Assembly (NCBI GenBank): GCA_903772945.1
Contig: CAICTM010000244.1
Coordinates: forward strand, 22,153 to 86,152
Reading direction: 5' to 3'
Source of the DNA: Seminavis robusta
Taxonomy: Eukaryota; Bacillariophyta; Bacillariophyceae; Naviculales; Naviculaceae
DNA: 64,000 nt
Each line of letters opens with the position of its first letter. The first letter of the stretch is position 1. A program made the position numbers and the translations under genes. The notes beneath the pieces are model-generated. The model had not been told where the DNA came from and made no database searches. It saw only the letters and a program-made list of their open reading frames with translations. Below, in pieces: positions 1 to 10,872 of the stretch.

Positions 1-485
1 GGACTGCATCTACGGAGAGTTCCAGCAGCGGGGATCTGCTGCTCCTGGGAGGTCAGAAGATGGGATCTGCTGTCATCTAAGTGTACCGTATGAGTGTGGT
101 TCCTCGCTTCGCAATTTCATAGCCCAGTCTACCCGGTACCTACTGTAGTACGGTACATATGCAGCAGTGCCTGGGCCTGCGAACCCATCTATTCATGGAG
201 TTAAAATGTAGTACTCAGGTGTTTGAAGAGCTAGTTAGCTGATTACAGTAAGGATGCAAGCTACAAGATGATTTGGGCAAGACTGCGTCTACGGAAAAGT
301 TGCGGCGACGGGGATCTGCTGCTGCTGGAAAGATTACATCTTCACCATCACAAAGTGAGGGGCACTATCGGAGTTTCAGAAGTTGGAATCTGCTGCTCCT
401 GGGAAGATTACATCTTCACCATGATCACCAAGTGAGGCAGGGCGGCCACTATCGGGCTTTCAGAAGTTGGGATCGTACAAGCTAG
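1..485. repeat. degenerate direct repeats
   Basis: Short segments recur with small changes. The block starting GACTGC(A/G)TCTACGGA occurs at 2 and 281. A block with GATTACATCTTCACCAT occurs near 334 and 405. A block with CACTATCGG...TTTCAGAAGTTGG occurs at about 363 and 447. A 70-codon frame from 273 is only the translation of these repeats and I do not consider it a gene. Its origin, possibly a decayed mobile element, cannot be told from the window. Confidence 0.6.
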
Positions 486-639
486 CTAGAGCTTATCTGT
501 GACCATGAGTCCAGGTTCTTCGGAGCCTCTGCCTAGCTAGAGGATTGGGATCCCATTTTAGGCAAGCTCTGCCGGACCCACGAGGATGGTCTCAACAGAC
601 GCATCTGCACTGTAAGGTCCGGAAACGGGACTCAAACGA

Positions 640-903
640 TAGTTTCATGCTTTTTGTTAGTTTCACACTTTCGGGTTAGTTTCACGCTTTTTGTTAGTTT
701 CACGCTTTTTGGTTAGTTTCACGCTTTTTTGGTTAGTTTCATGTTTTTTGGGTTAGTTTTACCTTTTGAGTTAGTTTCACCCTTTTGAGTTAGTTTCACG
801 CTTTTAGTCGTGTTTACGTTGATTTACTACGACAGATACTGTACTAGTTTCACGCTTTTTGGTTAGTTTCACGCTTTTTGAGTTAGTTTCACGTTTGCGT
901 TAG
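640..903. repeat. minisatellite, unit GTTAGTTTCACGCTTTTTG
   Basis: About a dozen imperfect copies of a 17-20 bp unit with the core TTAGTTTCACGCTTTTTG run head to tail. They are interrupted once, at about 808-845, by unrelated sequence. Copies differ by single substitutions and by T-run length. There is no open frame through it. Confidence 0.85.
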
Positions 904-1036
904 TCCCATTTCAGGACCTTGCTGATGGCAGATAAGGAAAGTCCATTTTTCAGCTAGTCGCGAGAGAGCCAAAGCCCGGACCCTACTGAATGCTTTTGCC
1001 CTCAACGGACTGAGGGTCTTTCAGACTTTTATCGCT

Positions 1037-1113
1037 GTATGTGTATGTGTGTGTGTGTGTTGTGTGTGTGTGTGTTGTGTTGTGTGTTGTGTGTTTATGT
1101 GTGTGTTTGTTGC
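1037..1113. repeat. TG-rich microsatellite
   Basis: A (TG)n tract broken by TTG and TAT steps. It stays open in one frame as a run of Cys and Val codons, which is typical of a simple repeat and not of a gene. Confidence 0.85.
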
Positions 1114-1131
1114 AGCTGTTTTCGTCGCTCG

Positions 1132-1405
1132 TTAAGGATAGGGATTAATCTTGTGTGTTCTGTTGGACACAGTAGTTTCTACGCATGGGTACCAGTACCG
1201 GCTGGCTATGCAGACTCGCTAGTGTGTCCAGATAAACACGTGGAGTTTTGCCAAAGACATAAGGACATTTTCCTTGTTAAGGATAGGGATTTATATTGTG
1301 TGTTCTGTTGGACACAGTACTCTGGACCCATGGGTACCGATACCACTGTGCCCGTACTGGCTGGCTATGGAGACTTGCTATCAATAGTGTGTCCAGTTGA
1401 ACACG
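1132..1405. repeat. two-copy direct repeat of about 110-130 bp
   Basis: The copies are 1132-1240 and 1276-1405. Both start GTTAAGGATAGGGATT, share GTGTGTTCTGTTGGACACAG, then CATGGGTACC and GGCTGGCTATG, and end in GTGTGTCCAG plus AACACG. The second copy carries a short insertion. No coding role is supported. Confidence 0.75.
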
Positions 1406-1859
1406 GTAAATGATTTGACCAATCAAATCTCTTTTTGACAGTTGAGGGCATCAGCCTCGGGCTGCTTGTTCTATGAGCAAATGTGGGTCCTCCGAAGGAG
1501 CGCGGCCATTCCACGAACGTTCACAGCTCGATTCGATTCCTTGGCACATTCACCTTCATCGGCGTCAGTAAGTTTTGGTGGTTGTTTATTAATAAAATTA
1601 ATGTGTTTGTTTGTTTATTACAATTATTTGTGGTCAAGGTTAACCACAGGGAGCTCCTGTTGAGAAGCTTGCTCATGTCATCCTTTTAAACAGAGCTCGA
1701 AAGTTTGTCGGTAGTCCTGCCATGTCAATTTTTGTGGGATGATGGATGATTGGTTGTTTTTGTTGCAGCTAACGTTGATGCTTGATCGGTTTTCGTTTCA
1801 ATAGAAGATATTGCTTAGCGGTCCGGCTACTGTACCGGTACGACTGTAGTGCAGAAAGA

Positions 1860-2036
1860 ATGGTTTTCCAAGGCCAGGATGCGTGGCGTCGCCACCCTAA
1901 GTTCTTGAATCTTTGGAAGGATCCCTTGCCGGGCTTCAAGAAGGCTGTTATCATCTATGGCGTCTACCTTGGATTTGAATACGCGTATCGATTCATGAAC
2001 GCTCCACCTCGCCGCAGTCAGTTGCAGCACCATTAG
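1860..2036 (+). CDS. NDUFB3: NADH:ubiquinone oxidoreductase subunit B12 (NDUFB3-like)
   Basis: A 58-residue protein in the size range of plant B12 subunits, which are small accessory subunits of the membrane arm of mitochondrial complex I. The family signature is visible: an Ala-Trp-Arg-Arg-His-Pro motif near residues 8-13 (family: [DE]xWR.HP), then Pro-Gly and one hydrophobic segment (about 27-40) ending in Tyr-Leu-Gly-Phe-Glu. The tail is basic and ends Gln-His-His. The start at 1860 was chosen because the family similarity begins directly after it; the frame stays open upstream to 1782 but that part looks like 5' leader. A GTAAGT at about 1567 and a TTGCAG before 1769 could bound a 5'-UTR intron, but this is unproven. 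It converges with the UBX gene. Confidence 0.7.
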   Translation: MVFQGQDAWRRHPKFLNLWKDPLPGFKKAVIIYGVYLGFEYAYRFMNAPPRRSQLQHH

Positions 2037-2326
2037 TCTTCCAATTGATTTTGTTCAACCTGGAACCAGTCATATATGTACCAGGTACCAGGTACTGTAG
2101 TATTTTCTATGTCATTTCAGGGAAGGAAAACCCTCGTTTGGTGCAGAGTGTGGTACAACAGATAGCTAAAACTAGCTACTAGACCTTCTTCACTACGCTA
2201 TATACTGCCAAGCCAGCTAGATATAATCTTGATTACAGAAGCTAGCTGTAGGTTGTTTCGTGAGTTTCAGTTTTTTGCTGCTGTAAAAATCATTCCCTGA
2301 AAACTATGTGTGACGCAATAAGCTCC

Positions 2327-4158
2327 TCACTTCCAGCGCATGGTAATGGCCTCGCCTGCCAGCTTACAGCTCTCAATTGTATTGTCCATATCCGGGAGAA
2401 GATCCCGAGGCGGGAACCCTACCATCAAAGTGAATTCACGGCCAGCGCTATCTCCCTGAGTCTCTTGCTGTATTTTGCCGGGGAAGCGTAACCAAGGATG
2501 TGAATGAGACGAGGAGATCAATCAAAAAAGCAAAGCAGATCACGAATTGAGACACCCTCCGAAGCACTGCATGCATGTACTTACCGCCAGAAATGCGTAA
2601 ATGATTTTGATAGTGTCCGAGGGAGCAAACTTTCGTACTTTGCGCTTTCCATCCGGCAATCGCAATTGCAACCGAGCTCCCTTTGCCGGTTCGTCGCCGA
2701 CCTCTACACTCTTGAGATCTTCAAGCAAGGAGGGTCCAGCCTTTTCTTCCTCTGGTGGTGCGTCTTCCACAGCGGCTGGCTTTGCGTCGGCCTCATCATT
2801 GTCGTCGTCATTTCGGTCTTCCATCTCTTCGTCCTGGCTCCCGCTTTCCTTTTCCAAGCTAGCATTTACGGCAGCTTTCATCTGTTCGTCTTCGGACATT
2901 TCCTGCATCGATCGTTTGACTGGAGGTCGCACTGCACCGTTTGAAGTGGGTGGACGCGCAGATGGGGGTTTGTCGAAGGAATTTCGCGAACAGAAATCCA
3001 TGGCATATTCAGCAAATGTTTCCGCTGTCAAGGGTTTTTCCTGCGTCCACCCTTCCTTCCGCCACAGCAGGCGACCAGTTCGTGGGTCCAGAATCGCCAG
3101 GTGTGGGTAATCATGAACCGCATATCGCTCCGAATAAGTTCTTCCCTCACTGCTGATATCCATCTGACGGAAATTGAATGCAGAGAGAAGAGGAAAAAAA
3201 TGAGAAATTAAGTCCCACTGAACGGCTTTTTGTCGCGTGGAGCAACACAAAACGATAGAATAAAGCCAAGAAGAAGTCCTGGACGTACAGCTTGCCAAAA
3301 GATGAAACCTTCTCGAACCAAGTTTTCCACCAATTCATCTCGCCAAACATCTCGGTTGAGAGCATGAGATGCAAATTCAGAATCACGCTGTAGATTGACC
3401 AAAAGCCAACGCTTGGAGTCTTTCGCCATGGACCGAGCTCCTTGGAATCCTGCATGCAAAGAATGAAGAGGTACAGATTCAGAGGAATGCGTGAGCGTTT
3501 GTTGCTGATACTGGTATGGTAGGGCATCATCATTTTGGTGCCCGTGCCCATCATAGACTATCTTACCCCCCGCTGTGTGCATCAAATGCTCCGGTGGAGA
3601 GAACATGTCCGAAAGGCGAGCAGGTGCTGGAGGGGCCGCATTGCCAATGCCATCATCGTCGTCGTCATATTCATATTCTTCATCGTCTCCATCTCCACTC
3701 TCTTCTTCTTCGTCGCTGTCTCCACGCTTGTTTTCGTTCGCAGCAGCACTGTTGACAACATCCCGAGCGTTGAGTCGAGAGGGTGGAGAAGCAAAAGCCG
3801 ACTGAGCGAGCTGTTCGTCCATCATTGCATTCATAATGGCCAGTCCTGGGTTTCCGAGTGCTGGATGGTGTCCCACATCCATCACGTCGTCCATCAATCG
3901 CATGGTGCGAGTGGCATCGGGTGCTCGAACATCCTGCTGTGATGCCATTGCCGCTGCCATTTGAGCGTCGCCGGATCCTGCGTCCATGCCGCCCATTCCA
4001 CCAGCACTGGCACCGCCGCCACCCATGTTGTGTTCCATGTACAAACCAACGGCCGTCTCCAAGTCTCCGCCACTCATTTCCAAGTAATTGGTGGCTTGTT
4101 CGGGATCGGCGCTTCCCGTCACCGCCATGAACTGGCTCACTTCCTCATCTGTTGGCAT
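2327..4158 (-). CDS. UBA-UAS-UIM-UBX domain protein, UBXN7-like p97/CDC48 adaptor
   Basis: Exons 4158-3289, 3163-2585 and 2467-2327; both introns are GT-AG and phase 0; 529 residues. Domain order matches UBXN7/Ubx5. There is a UBA domain at about 5-45 and a Gly/Met-rich linker followed by an acidic stretch near 150-185. The UAS thioredoxin-like domain spans about 240-345, with FWQ at the first splice junction and LDPRTGR near 315. An UIM lies near 380-396 (acidic cluster, then Ala-Ala-x-x-Ala-Ser-Leu). The C-terminal UBX domain covers about 451-529, ends MVGFPPRDL plus a helix, and is split by the second intron. Such adaptors bring ubiquitylated clients to the CDC48/p97 ATPase in cytosol or nucleus. 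No signal peptide is seen. The start at 4158 is the first Met before the UBA domain. It is divergent from the phospholipase C gene. Confidence 0.88.
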
Positions 4159-4488
4159 CTTCTCTCGTTCCCTCTCTTTTCTTCCTCTCTCTAAACACGA
4201 CACTTGGGTCTATTGCAACAGCACCACCACGCTCCGATCGACTGGTTTGTGTCTCGATGAAGATTATTGGGCGCAGCGAATTTTATAATCTATTCACGGG
4301 ACTCGGGAGTCGCGAGAGCGCCCATCCTGTCGTGCTCTGGATCGACACATCACAAGACACAAAAGGATCCAAAGAGGAAAGGATAGTAGGAGAGCTGCTT
4401 GTAGCTTTGGGATTGCCTGAATACAGTGTTGTTGCGCTGTTGCTATAGCCAGACTACTACTAGCTAGCTAGCGACGAATCAGGAAGCC
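4159..4488. promoter_or_regulatory. divergent intergenic spacer between the UBX protein and phospholipase C
   Basis: A 330-bp shared 5' region. It is pyrimidine-rich next to the minus-strand start and carries a CTAG run at 4460-4473 just before the plus-strand start. I see no convincing TATA box. Confidence 0.4.
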
Positions 4489-7286
4489 ATGGAAAGATCA
4501 TCCTTCATTCACAAGCAAAAATCTCTGTCTGTCCCTCCAAGATTGCTGGAAGGCGTTGAAGTCTGGAAAATTACGGCAAATGGACGAAAGATTGAACCTG
4601 CCACCTTGACTGTCTCAGCCGACAAGTTCACCATTTCCGTCATTGTCAAAAAGCCTAGAGCTGGTTTCTTTCTACGCCGTGTGGCGTCGACGGAGAGCGC
4701 CCATCATGACTCGCACAGCAATGGTAGCAACGGCTCTACCAAAGAAAAGGACACTCGCGTGATTGATGTTGGAGCCATTGACCGGATTCAACGTGGACAG
4801 AAATTCATGCCAAAAGGAACGAGACGGCTTAGTGATCCCAACGTTAGTAGGGGCGGGCATCACCAAAATGAAGCGGACAAGGTCTCTCCTGAACGTTCTT
4901 TCTCCATCATCTTCAGGGGACGAAGTCAGATGGATCTCATGGCAAAAGACAGCATGGACAGAGATGAGCTCTTGGATGGACTAGATTTCCTCATTCTTAC
5001 ATACCAAGAATCCAAAAATAAAGTCGCCAGTGATGTTCTTCTATTGAGATCTGTGTGGCTGGACGCCGACAAAGACATGACTGGCAAAATCAACTGCAAT
5101 CAACTTGGCAGGATCCTAGAACGGATCAACTTGGCTATGAAACGACAACAATTAAACAGCACTTACGAGAAATTCGGAAAAGTCATTGGATTAGATCGTG
5201 CCATGAGAAGAAAGGGGCTCAATTTTGAACAATGCTGCACATTCCTCCACAAACTCAAGCGAGACAGTTGGATGGTCAAGCCTGTTACTGTTCTATGGAA
5301 CGATGTGTTTGGAGAATTCATGAACAACGGAAAACCCAGAATGACAGTCTCAGACAAAACATTTTTGGAACGGTTCCTTCATCGAAAACAAGCGGAGAAA
5401 AGTGCCACACTGGAACAAGTGAGCCGAACGTTCGCTGCGCTACACCAGATGGAAATCACTTTCGTCAACGATGTTCTGCAAAACGATTTGAGCAGAATAG
5501 ACAAAAACCGCTTCGAAGCCTATCTATTAAGCTCAGACAATGATGCTTTTGATCCAGAGCGAGAAAGGTTCGACAGAAGATTGATGACAAGGCCAATATC
5601 AGAATACTGGATCAATAGCAGTCACAACACATACCTCACCGGGGACCAATTCACGTCGCATTCATCGGTGGACATGTACACAAGTGCTTTGTACAGAGGT
5701 TGCCGATGTCTCGAGTTGGATATCTGGGATGGAGAACGGGAGGCAACCAATTCGATGCCGGTCCCAGTGGTTTGGCATGGGTGAGTGGTTTTGTGATTGC
5801 TCTGGTTGGATTGAAACGCTGGTTTCGTGACTGCTATTCGCTGATAGTTGTGATTGTTTTGCGTTACCTTTTGATTTCATAACAAAGCCACACCATGACC
5901 ACCAAGATCCTCTTTGAAGATATCATCAAGGCGATTAAGCACTTCTTGAATTTCAATCCACATGTTTTTCCCATCGTTTTGTCGTTTGAGAATCATTGCA
6001 GCATTCCATACCAAGAAGTCATGGCAGAACAACTGGTCAGAATTTTGGGCAAATCGCTCTATGTTCCCCCCGAAAACTCCCTGTTCGGGCTGCTGCCGTC
6101 GCCGACAGTGTAAGTTTGTATTGCTCGACGTGTCGCTCAAAATCACTTTGGTGCACTGACATACATGATAATTATGGTCGATGTGGTCTCCATTTCATTC
6201 TCAAACTTTTCAGTTTACGTGGATTGGTCGTGATCAAGGGAAGACGACCTTTGGTTGGTGTAGGAGATGACGGCTACGACACAGACGAGGATTCTGATGA
6301 CGAGGGAAATGTAAAAAGCATGTCAGATGAAAGCAAGGTGAGCGTTCCTAACTAAGTTTCGTCGTGTCGCTGTTGAACTGGGCTCACTCACCCTGATTAT
6401 GGTTTGGAACAAAATCCTGCAGTCGCAGCTACAGCAGATCAGGCAGCACGGTGTCGCCCCACAACTAGCGAAACTTACGCTTTTCCATGGGACAAAACAC
6501 AAGAGCTGGGACGAAAGTGTTCAGTCCCCAACGCATCACATGCATTCCTTCACTGAGAGCAAGGTCCGCACAATGTTTCGTCAAAACAAAAGCAAGAAGT
6601 GGGCTGTGTACAACCAGTCCCACATGACAAGAACTTATCCTGCAGGTGCGAGGGTTGATTCAAGCAATTATAGCCCGCTCTTAGCTTGGAGTGTTGGATG
6701 CCAGATGGTGTCTCTGAACTTTCAAACAACGGATGTTGCTCTGCGTTCAAATGATGGCAGATTCCGTGAGAATGGCGGTTGTGGTTATGTGCTCAAGCCT
6801 TCGTCTATCTTGTCAGATTTTGATCCCACACAACCACCTCCGGTGCCAGTGAAGTTATCAATTCGAATTCTTAGTGGGTCCAACTTGCCGAAGCCAAGGG
6901 GAGAAAGTGTCGGAGAATGCATCGATCCATACATTAGGGTGTCCGTACTTGACGTCAAAGCTGAAGGGAAAGAAAAGGAGACCACCCACGCGACAGATCC
7001 CTTCCCAGGCAATGGATTCTTTCCGATTTGGAATCATGAAAAGTTCACTTTCATTATCGAAAGTGCAGCAATAGCCATGCTACAGATTTCTGTCTACGAC
7101 AAAGAGAAAGGGTCCGTGGTCGGATCCGACGAGTTCATTGCGGGAGCATCCATTCCTATTTCCTGCCTGAGAAGAGGGATCCGAAGCGTAAAGCTTTTTG
7201 ATGCCCACAACACTCGCAGTGGGGCATTTGATTTTGCTTCGTTGCTTGTGGAAATCAGAATAGAGAGGGCGGTAGGAGAGGTTTAG
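4489..7286 (+). CDS. phosphoinositide-specific phospholipase C (delta-like layout)
   Basis: Exons 4489-5780, 5888-6109, 6214-6337 and 6423-7286; 833 residues. It hydrolyses PtdIns(4,5)P2 to IP3 and diacylglycerol at membranes. Domains in order: a PH-like N-terminus (about 15-165); EF-hands (about 185-330; one loop reads DKDMTGKINCNQ with Gln at position 12); the PLC-X box from about 365; an acidic linker (GDDGYDTDEDSDDEG); the PLC-Y box; and a C2 domain from about 689. The catalytic set is present: His379 in SSHNTYL, Glu409 and Asp411 in CLELDIWDG, and His432 in HGHT, which lies across the first intron. The Y box begins LAWSVGCQMVSLNFQT. There are no SH2, SH3 or Ras-association domains, so the layout is closest to delta/zeta or protist PLCs. 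All introns sit in the catalytic half and keep frame. Confidence 0.93.
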
Positions 7287-7797
7287 CTATAGAGGTTACT
7301 ATGCAGCTAGCTAGCAGTGAATGAAGAAATGCTGCGGTGTACGATACCGGTACAGCTGTACCGGTACCGTCTGGTGGCCACTATGGTAACTGTACTGTAC
7401 CGGTACGGGCCGTTGCGACCTTTACCGTACTACCGGTAGCTAGTTAGTACTGGTACCACCACCGCCGGTAGGTATTTTGCGATTTTGCTTACTAGTACGA
7501 GTATCTAAACAACTTCGCTGGCTCACCAGTGATTCGATTCGATTCGAATGCAGATTCCTACATCTCTGCATTCGAATGATTCGATTCCATGCTGACGTAC
7601 GAAGCTGAAGCTCGAAGCTCTCATCCGTCCATCAACTCGAGAAGCCACTCCATCCAGGCAGAGGGCAATCAATCTTCCAACCTGGAACTATCTTGGATGC
7701 TTGTGAACATATCCAAGCCATCTCTTCCCAGTATCGAAAGGGACACATAGGAGGAAACCTCTTTATTGATTGTTAGAATCACAACCACTGCAGCAAA
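7287..7797. other. intergenic spacer with a perfect palindrome and an inverted repeat
   Basis: No gene seen. It contains a 22-bp perfect palindrome at 7345-7366 built from two TACCGGTA halves around an AGCT centre, a further GTACCGGTAC at 7398-7407, and a 13-bp inverted repeat (ATTCGAATGCAGA at 7542-7554, complement at 7565-7577). Confidence 0.6.
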
Positions 7798-9663
7798 ATG
7801 CGTCTTTTGGCTATCTCTTGTGCCTTCCTGCTTTCTCTCCACAATGTAGATTGCTTCACAGCCACCCCGCCGGCTCCTGGTTCAACCAAGACAGGAGGAT
7901 TTGCATCGTCCACAGAGCTTTTTATGGGCAAGAGTAGAAAAGCTCGTCGACAGCAAAAAGTAGAAAAACAGGGAAAGTCAAGACCGCAGCAATTCTTTGA
8001 AGCCATCGAAGACGCTGCCGACACGAAGAAAGAAACTGACAAAAATGCTACTGCCGCTTCTGCTGATCCTGCCGAGGGTGAACGAGAGGCTAGAATGGCA
8101 GAAGCTCAGAGGCGAATGGATGAGCGGCCAGATGTTTCAACCCTGATCGTTGACGACGAAACAGGAATCGAAATTGTGGCCCAGGGAAAGGCTGTCATGG
8201 ATGTTGTGACTCGCAAGGCTGTAAAGCTGAGCGACCTCGGTCCAGAATATCGACTTGCTCAAATGTTCCCAGGAGTACCACCAGATATCCGCGACGAATT
8301 GCGCATGGATTGGAAAACTGTCGAGGTGCCACAAATGGTAGAGATACTCCGCGAGGCGTGCTCTGTGGCACTGGATGACGGAAGTGTCGGTATTCCAAAG
8401 CATCCATCGGTGGCAAACAAAGCAATCGACTTTGTACTCGCAAATCGCGACTATCTTGGATATAACATGAAAAGAACCCTTGGACGTCTCGAGATGAGGA
8501 GCATGTGGAAGGGCAACGTAGAAGAAGCACGTGAGAACCGCGCGCTTTGGAGAAACTTCCTGACTCTAGAGAATCATATTTCTGCTCCATTTCGCCAGAT
8601 TATGTTGGATGGGGAAGGCCGAGTAGGCCCAAATTTTGGAAACCTGGATCTCACGTCGTTCTGCAGTGGGGAGCTCTACGAAAGAGTGGCTAACTACCTA
8701 GTCTTGAAAGGCATGGTAGCCCATTGGGAAAAGAAGGTCAAGGATGCCAACTACGTTGAAAACACTCCTCAGACTGAAGCTAACTTCATGACAGTGCTGT
8801 CAACCGGTGATCCTAGGAGGTACCTACCCGACCCACCAATCCTTTACACTCTTAAAGAATGTACTCAAGTTTGCCTGATGGCGCAGCAGATGTGCAAAGC
8901 ATTTGTGGACACTGAAGAACTCTTTGCGGACTTTCCACCAGAGCTTCGATTCTTGGAGAAGGCCTTGACCATTCAAGGTGGATCTGCACTGCGCAAGTTC
9001 ATGATTGAAGATTTTTGTCCCGCTGAAGGAATCACACAAGCGGCCTTGTGTGAAGGCATGAGGAGGTTGTACGAGCAACTTAGCAACATGCAAATAGACC
9101 CATACGGCGATCTAACGAACATTATTGAGAGACTTATGAAAGCCATGGAGGTTGGAACAGATGGCGCTCGAGATCCTTATGCAGTCTACTTGGCGAATAT
9201 AGATCAAGAAGGACCTGGTTTCTTTCAGACGTACACTTTCAATCATGACCAGTTGTCGCTGGTGCGATTCTTGGATCAGCAGTATGAGCGTGATGGCGCC
9301 GGTGGCGGTGTCGTGGCTTCCCAGCCGTCCTCCATGGGTGTAAGTTTCTTGGTGCATATCAAGTGCACTTTTCCCAAGATTGCATAATCCAAGGACTCGA
9401 CTCACTTCCTTTGCTTGCTCTGTACTTCTCTGTCGCATTTTCAGTTGCAAAGCTTGTTCGGGTTCGCTGAGATGCCACCGCCACAGCCCAAGATGTCCGA
9501 TGACGAAACTCCAAGGGATACCGGCGACGTTTATCGAGTACCTGAAGCACGGGCTTGTCGTCGCCCACACGAACTGGGCTGGCTCGAGATGTTAGATGGA
9601 GATCAAGACCCGAACGAGAGGTTGGGAAAGATTCCCCCAGGGCAAATCATTCAAGAAGCTTGA
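7798..9663 (+). CDS. plastid-targeted protein of unknown function
   Basis: Exons 7798-9339 and 9445-9663 with a phase-0 GTAAGT...CAG intron; 586 residues. The N-terminus is a signal peptide (MRLLAISCAFLLSLHNVDC) followed by Phe-Thr-Ala and a Ser/Thr/Pro stretch, then a Lys/Arg-rich segment. This is the layout of diatom proteins sent to the plastid stroma. The body (about 140-510) is a mostly helical, well-structured sequence without transmembrane segments, including MFPGVPPDIRDELRMDW and LPDPPILYTLKECTQ. I do not recognise a domain. The C-terminal exon is Pro/Asp-rich. The last eight codons and the stop are included in the downstream tandem repeat. Targeting is inferred and function is unknown. 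Confidence 0.8.
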
Positions 9664-10430
9664 GACCTAAGTAGGACAGTCTTTTAGGCAAACTTCCAGG
9701 TGGCAGCAAGCCCCTCCCCAAATAGTAGGATTCACATTTTGTAGTTCCACGTTCCGCATCCATAACTTGTTCGCCTTGGATAACATCTGCTTGCATGTTG
9801 CGAATTGTGCGAATTGTGTTCGACAATAATGTCGTTGCAGGCTGCCGCTGTTGGCGCTCACATTGGTCAGTATGTAGGCATGACATGTAGTTCGATGGGG
9901 TCCTGCAGAGAGAAAGCAAAGCATCCAAGAAGCTTGAGACCCGAAGCAGGACGGTCTGAGAGCGAGGCGGCAAGCCCCACCCCAAATAGTAGGATTCACA
10001 TTTTGTAGTTCCACATTCAGCATCCATAACTGGTTCGCCTTGGATTTCATCTGCTAGCATGGTGCAAATTGTGTTCCACAATAACGTCTTTGCAGGCTGC
10101 CGCTGTTGGCGCTCACATTGGTCAGTATGTAGCCATGACATGTCGTTCGAAGGGGTCCTGCCGAGAGAAAGCAAATCATTCAAGAAGCTTGAGACCTAAG
10201 CAGGACAGTCTTAGAGGCAAAAGTTCTTGGCAGTTGCAAGCCCCGACCCAAAAAGTAGGATTCACATGTTGTAGTTCCACGTTCAGCATCCATAACTGGT
10301 TCACATTGGATAGCATTTGCTAGCATGTTGTGAATTGTGTTCGACAATAATGTCTTTGCAGGCTGCCGCGGTTGATTGGTCAGTATGTAGGCATGGCACT
10401 TGTCGTTCGATGGAGTCCTGCAGAGACAAA
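9642..10430. repeat. three tandem copies of a ~260-bp unit that includes the end of the upstream gene
   Basis: Copies run approximately 9642-9913, 9914-10170 and 10171-10430. Each starts GCAAA(T/G)CATyCAAGAAGCTT followed by GAGACC. Copies 1 and 3 share CAAATCATTCAAGAAGCTTG exactly, which in copy 1 is the final coding codons running into the TGA stop. Each unit continues with AGTAGGATTCACAT, a GCATCCATAACT block and GGTCAGTATGTAG. A 178-codon minus-strand frame across it is an artefact of the periodicity. Confidence 0.9.
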
Positions 10431-10872
10431 GCCGTCTTGGTGCTCAGAATTTGACTCAAAATCACCCGGTAGACCACAAAGAACGAACGTTTCAGTTAGT
10501 TGTGCCGAGGCCTCCACAAAAGGCGCATAAAGTAGCCAGAGTGAGCAATAGTTTCCGACTCAATTCTCCTAGTAGCTTCATCATCTCATAAAACGTTGAA
10601 TCCAGTAACAAGACTCCACCTGAAAAGTATCACCCTCCTGCCGAAGTGAATCCACTCGTAGACTCGACTCCATACAAACGCGGCTGGTCAAGGGTGTCAT
10701 TGGAAGGGGTTTCAGCAGCCTGGCTGAGCTCGGGGGAAACCCCCCGCACCGATCTCTGTGGCTGCAGCGTCGTCTTCAGTTTAACCTAGCACTTGAAGCA
10801 TGAGGTACAGAGCCCCCTTCCGAGAATTCATGATGGTTCGCTAGAATTATTTCTATGTAAGTGCTAGCATGC
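10431..10872. other. intergenic, nothing recognised
   Basis: No family-like frame, RNA gene or long repeat seen. It is the shared 3' region of the unknown plastid gene and psb27. Confidence 0.4.

Noticed and set aside
1473-1566. possible first coding exon before the complex I subunit
   Set aside because: Splicing its GTAAGT donor to the TTGCAG at 1768 creates an immediate stop, so at most it is a 5'-UTR intron.
3575-3805. Ser-rich plus-strand frame
   Set aside because: It is antisense to the acidic Asp/Glu run of the UBX protein.
9647-10183. 178-codon minus-strand frame with internal repeats
   Set aside because: Its repeats are just the three-copy DNA repeat read in the minus direction.
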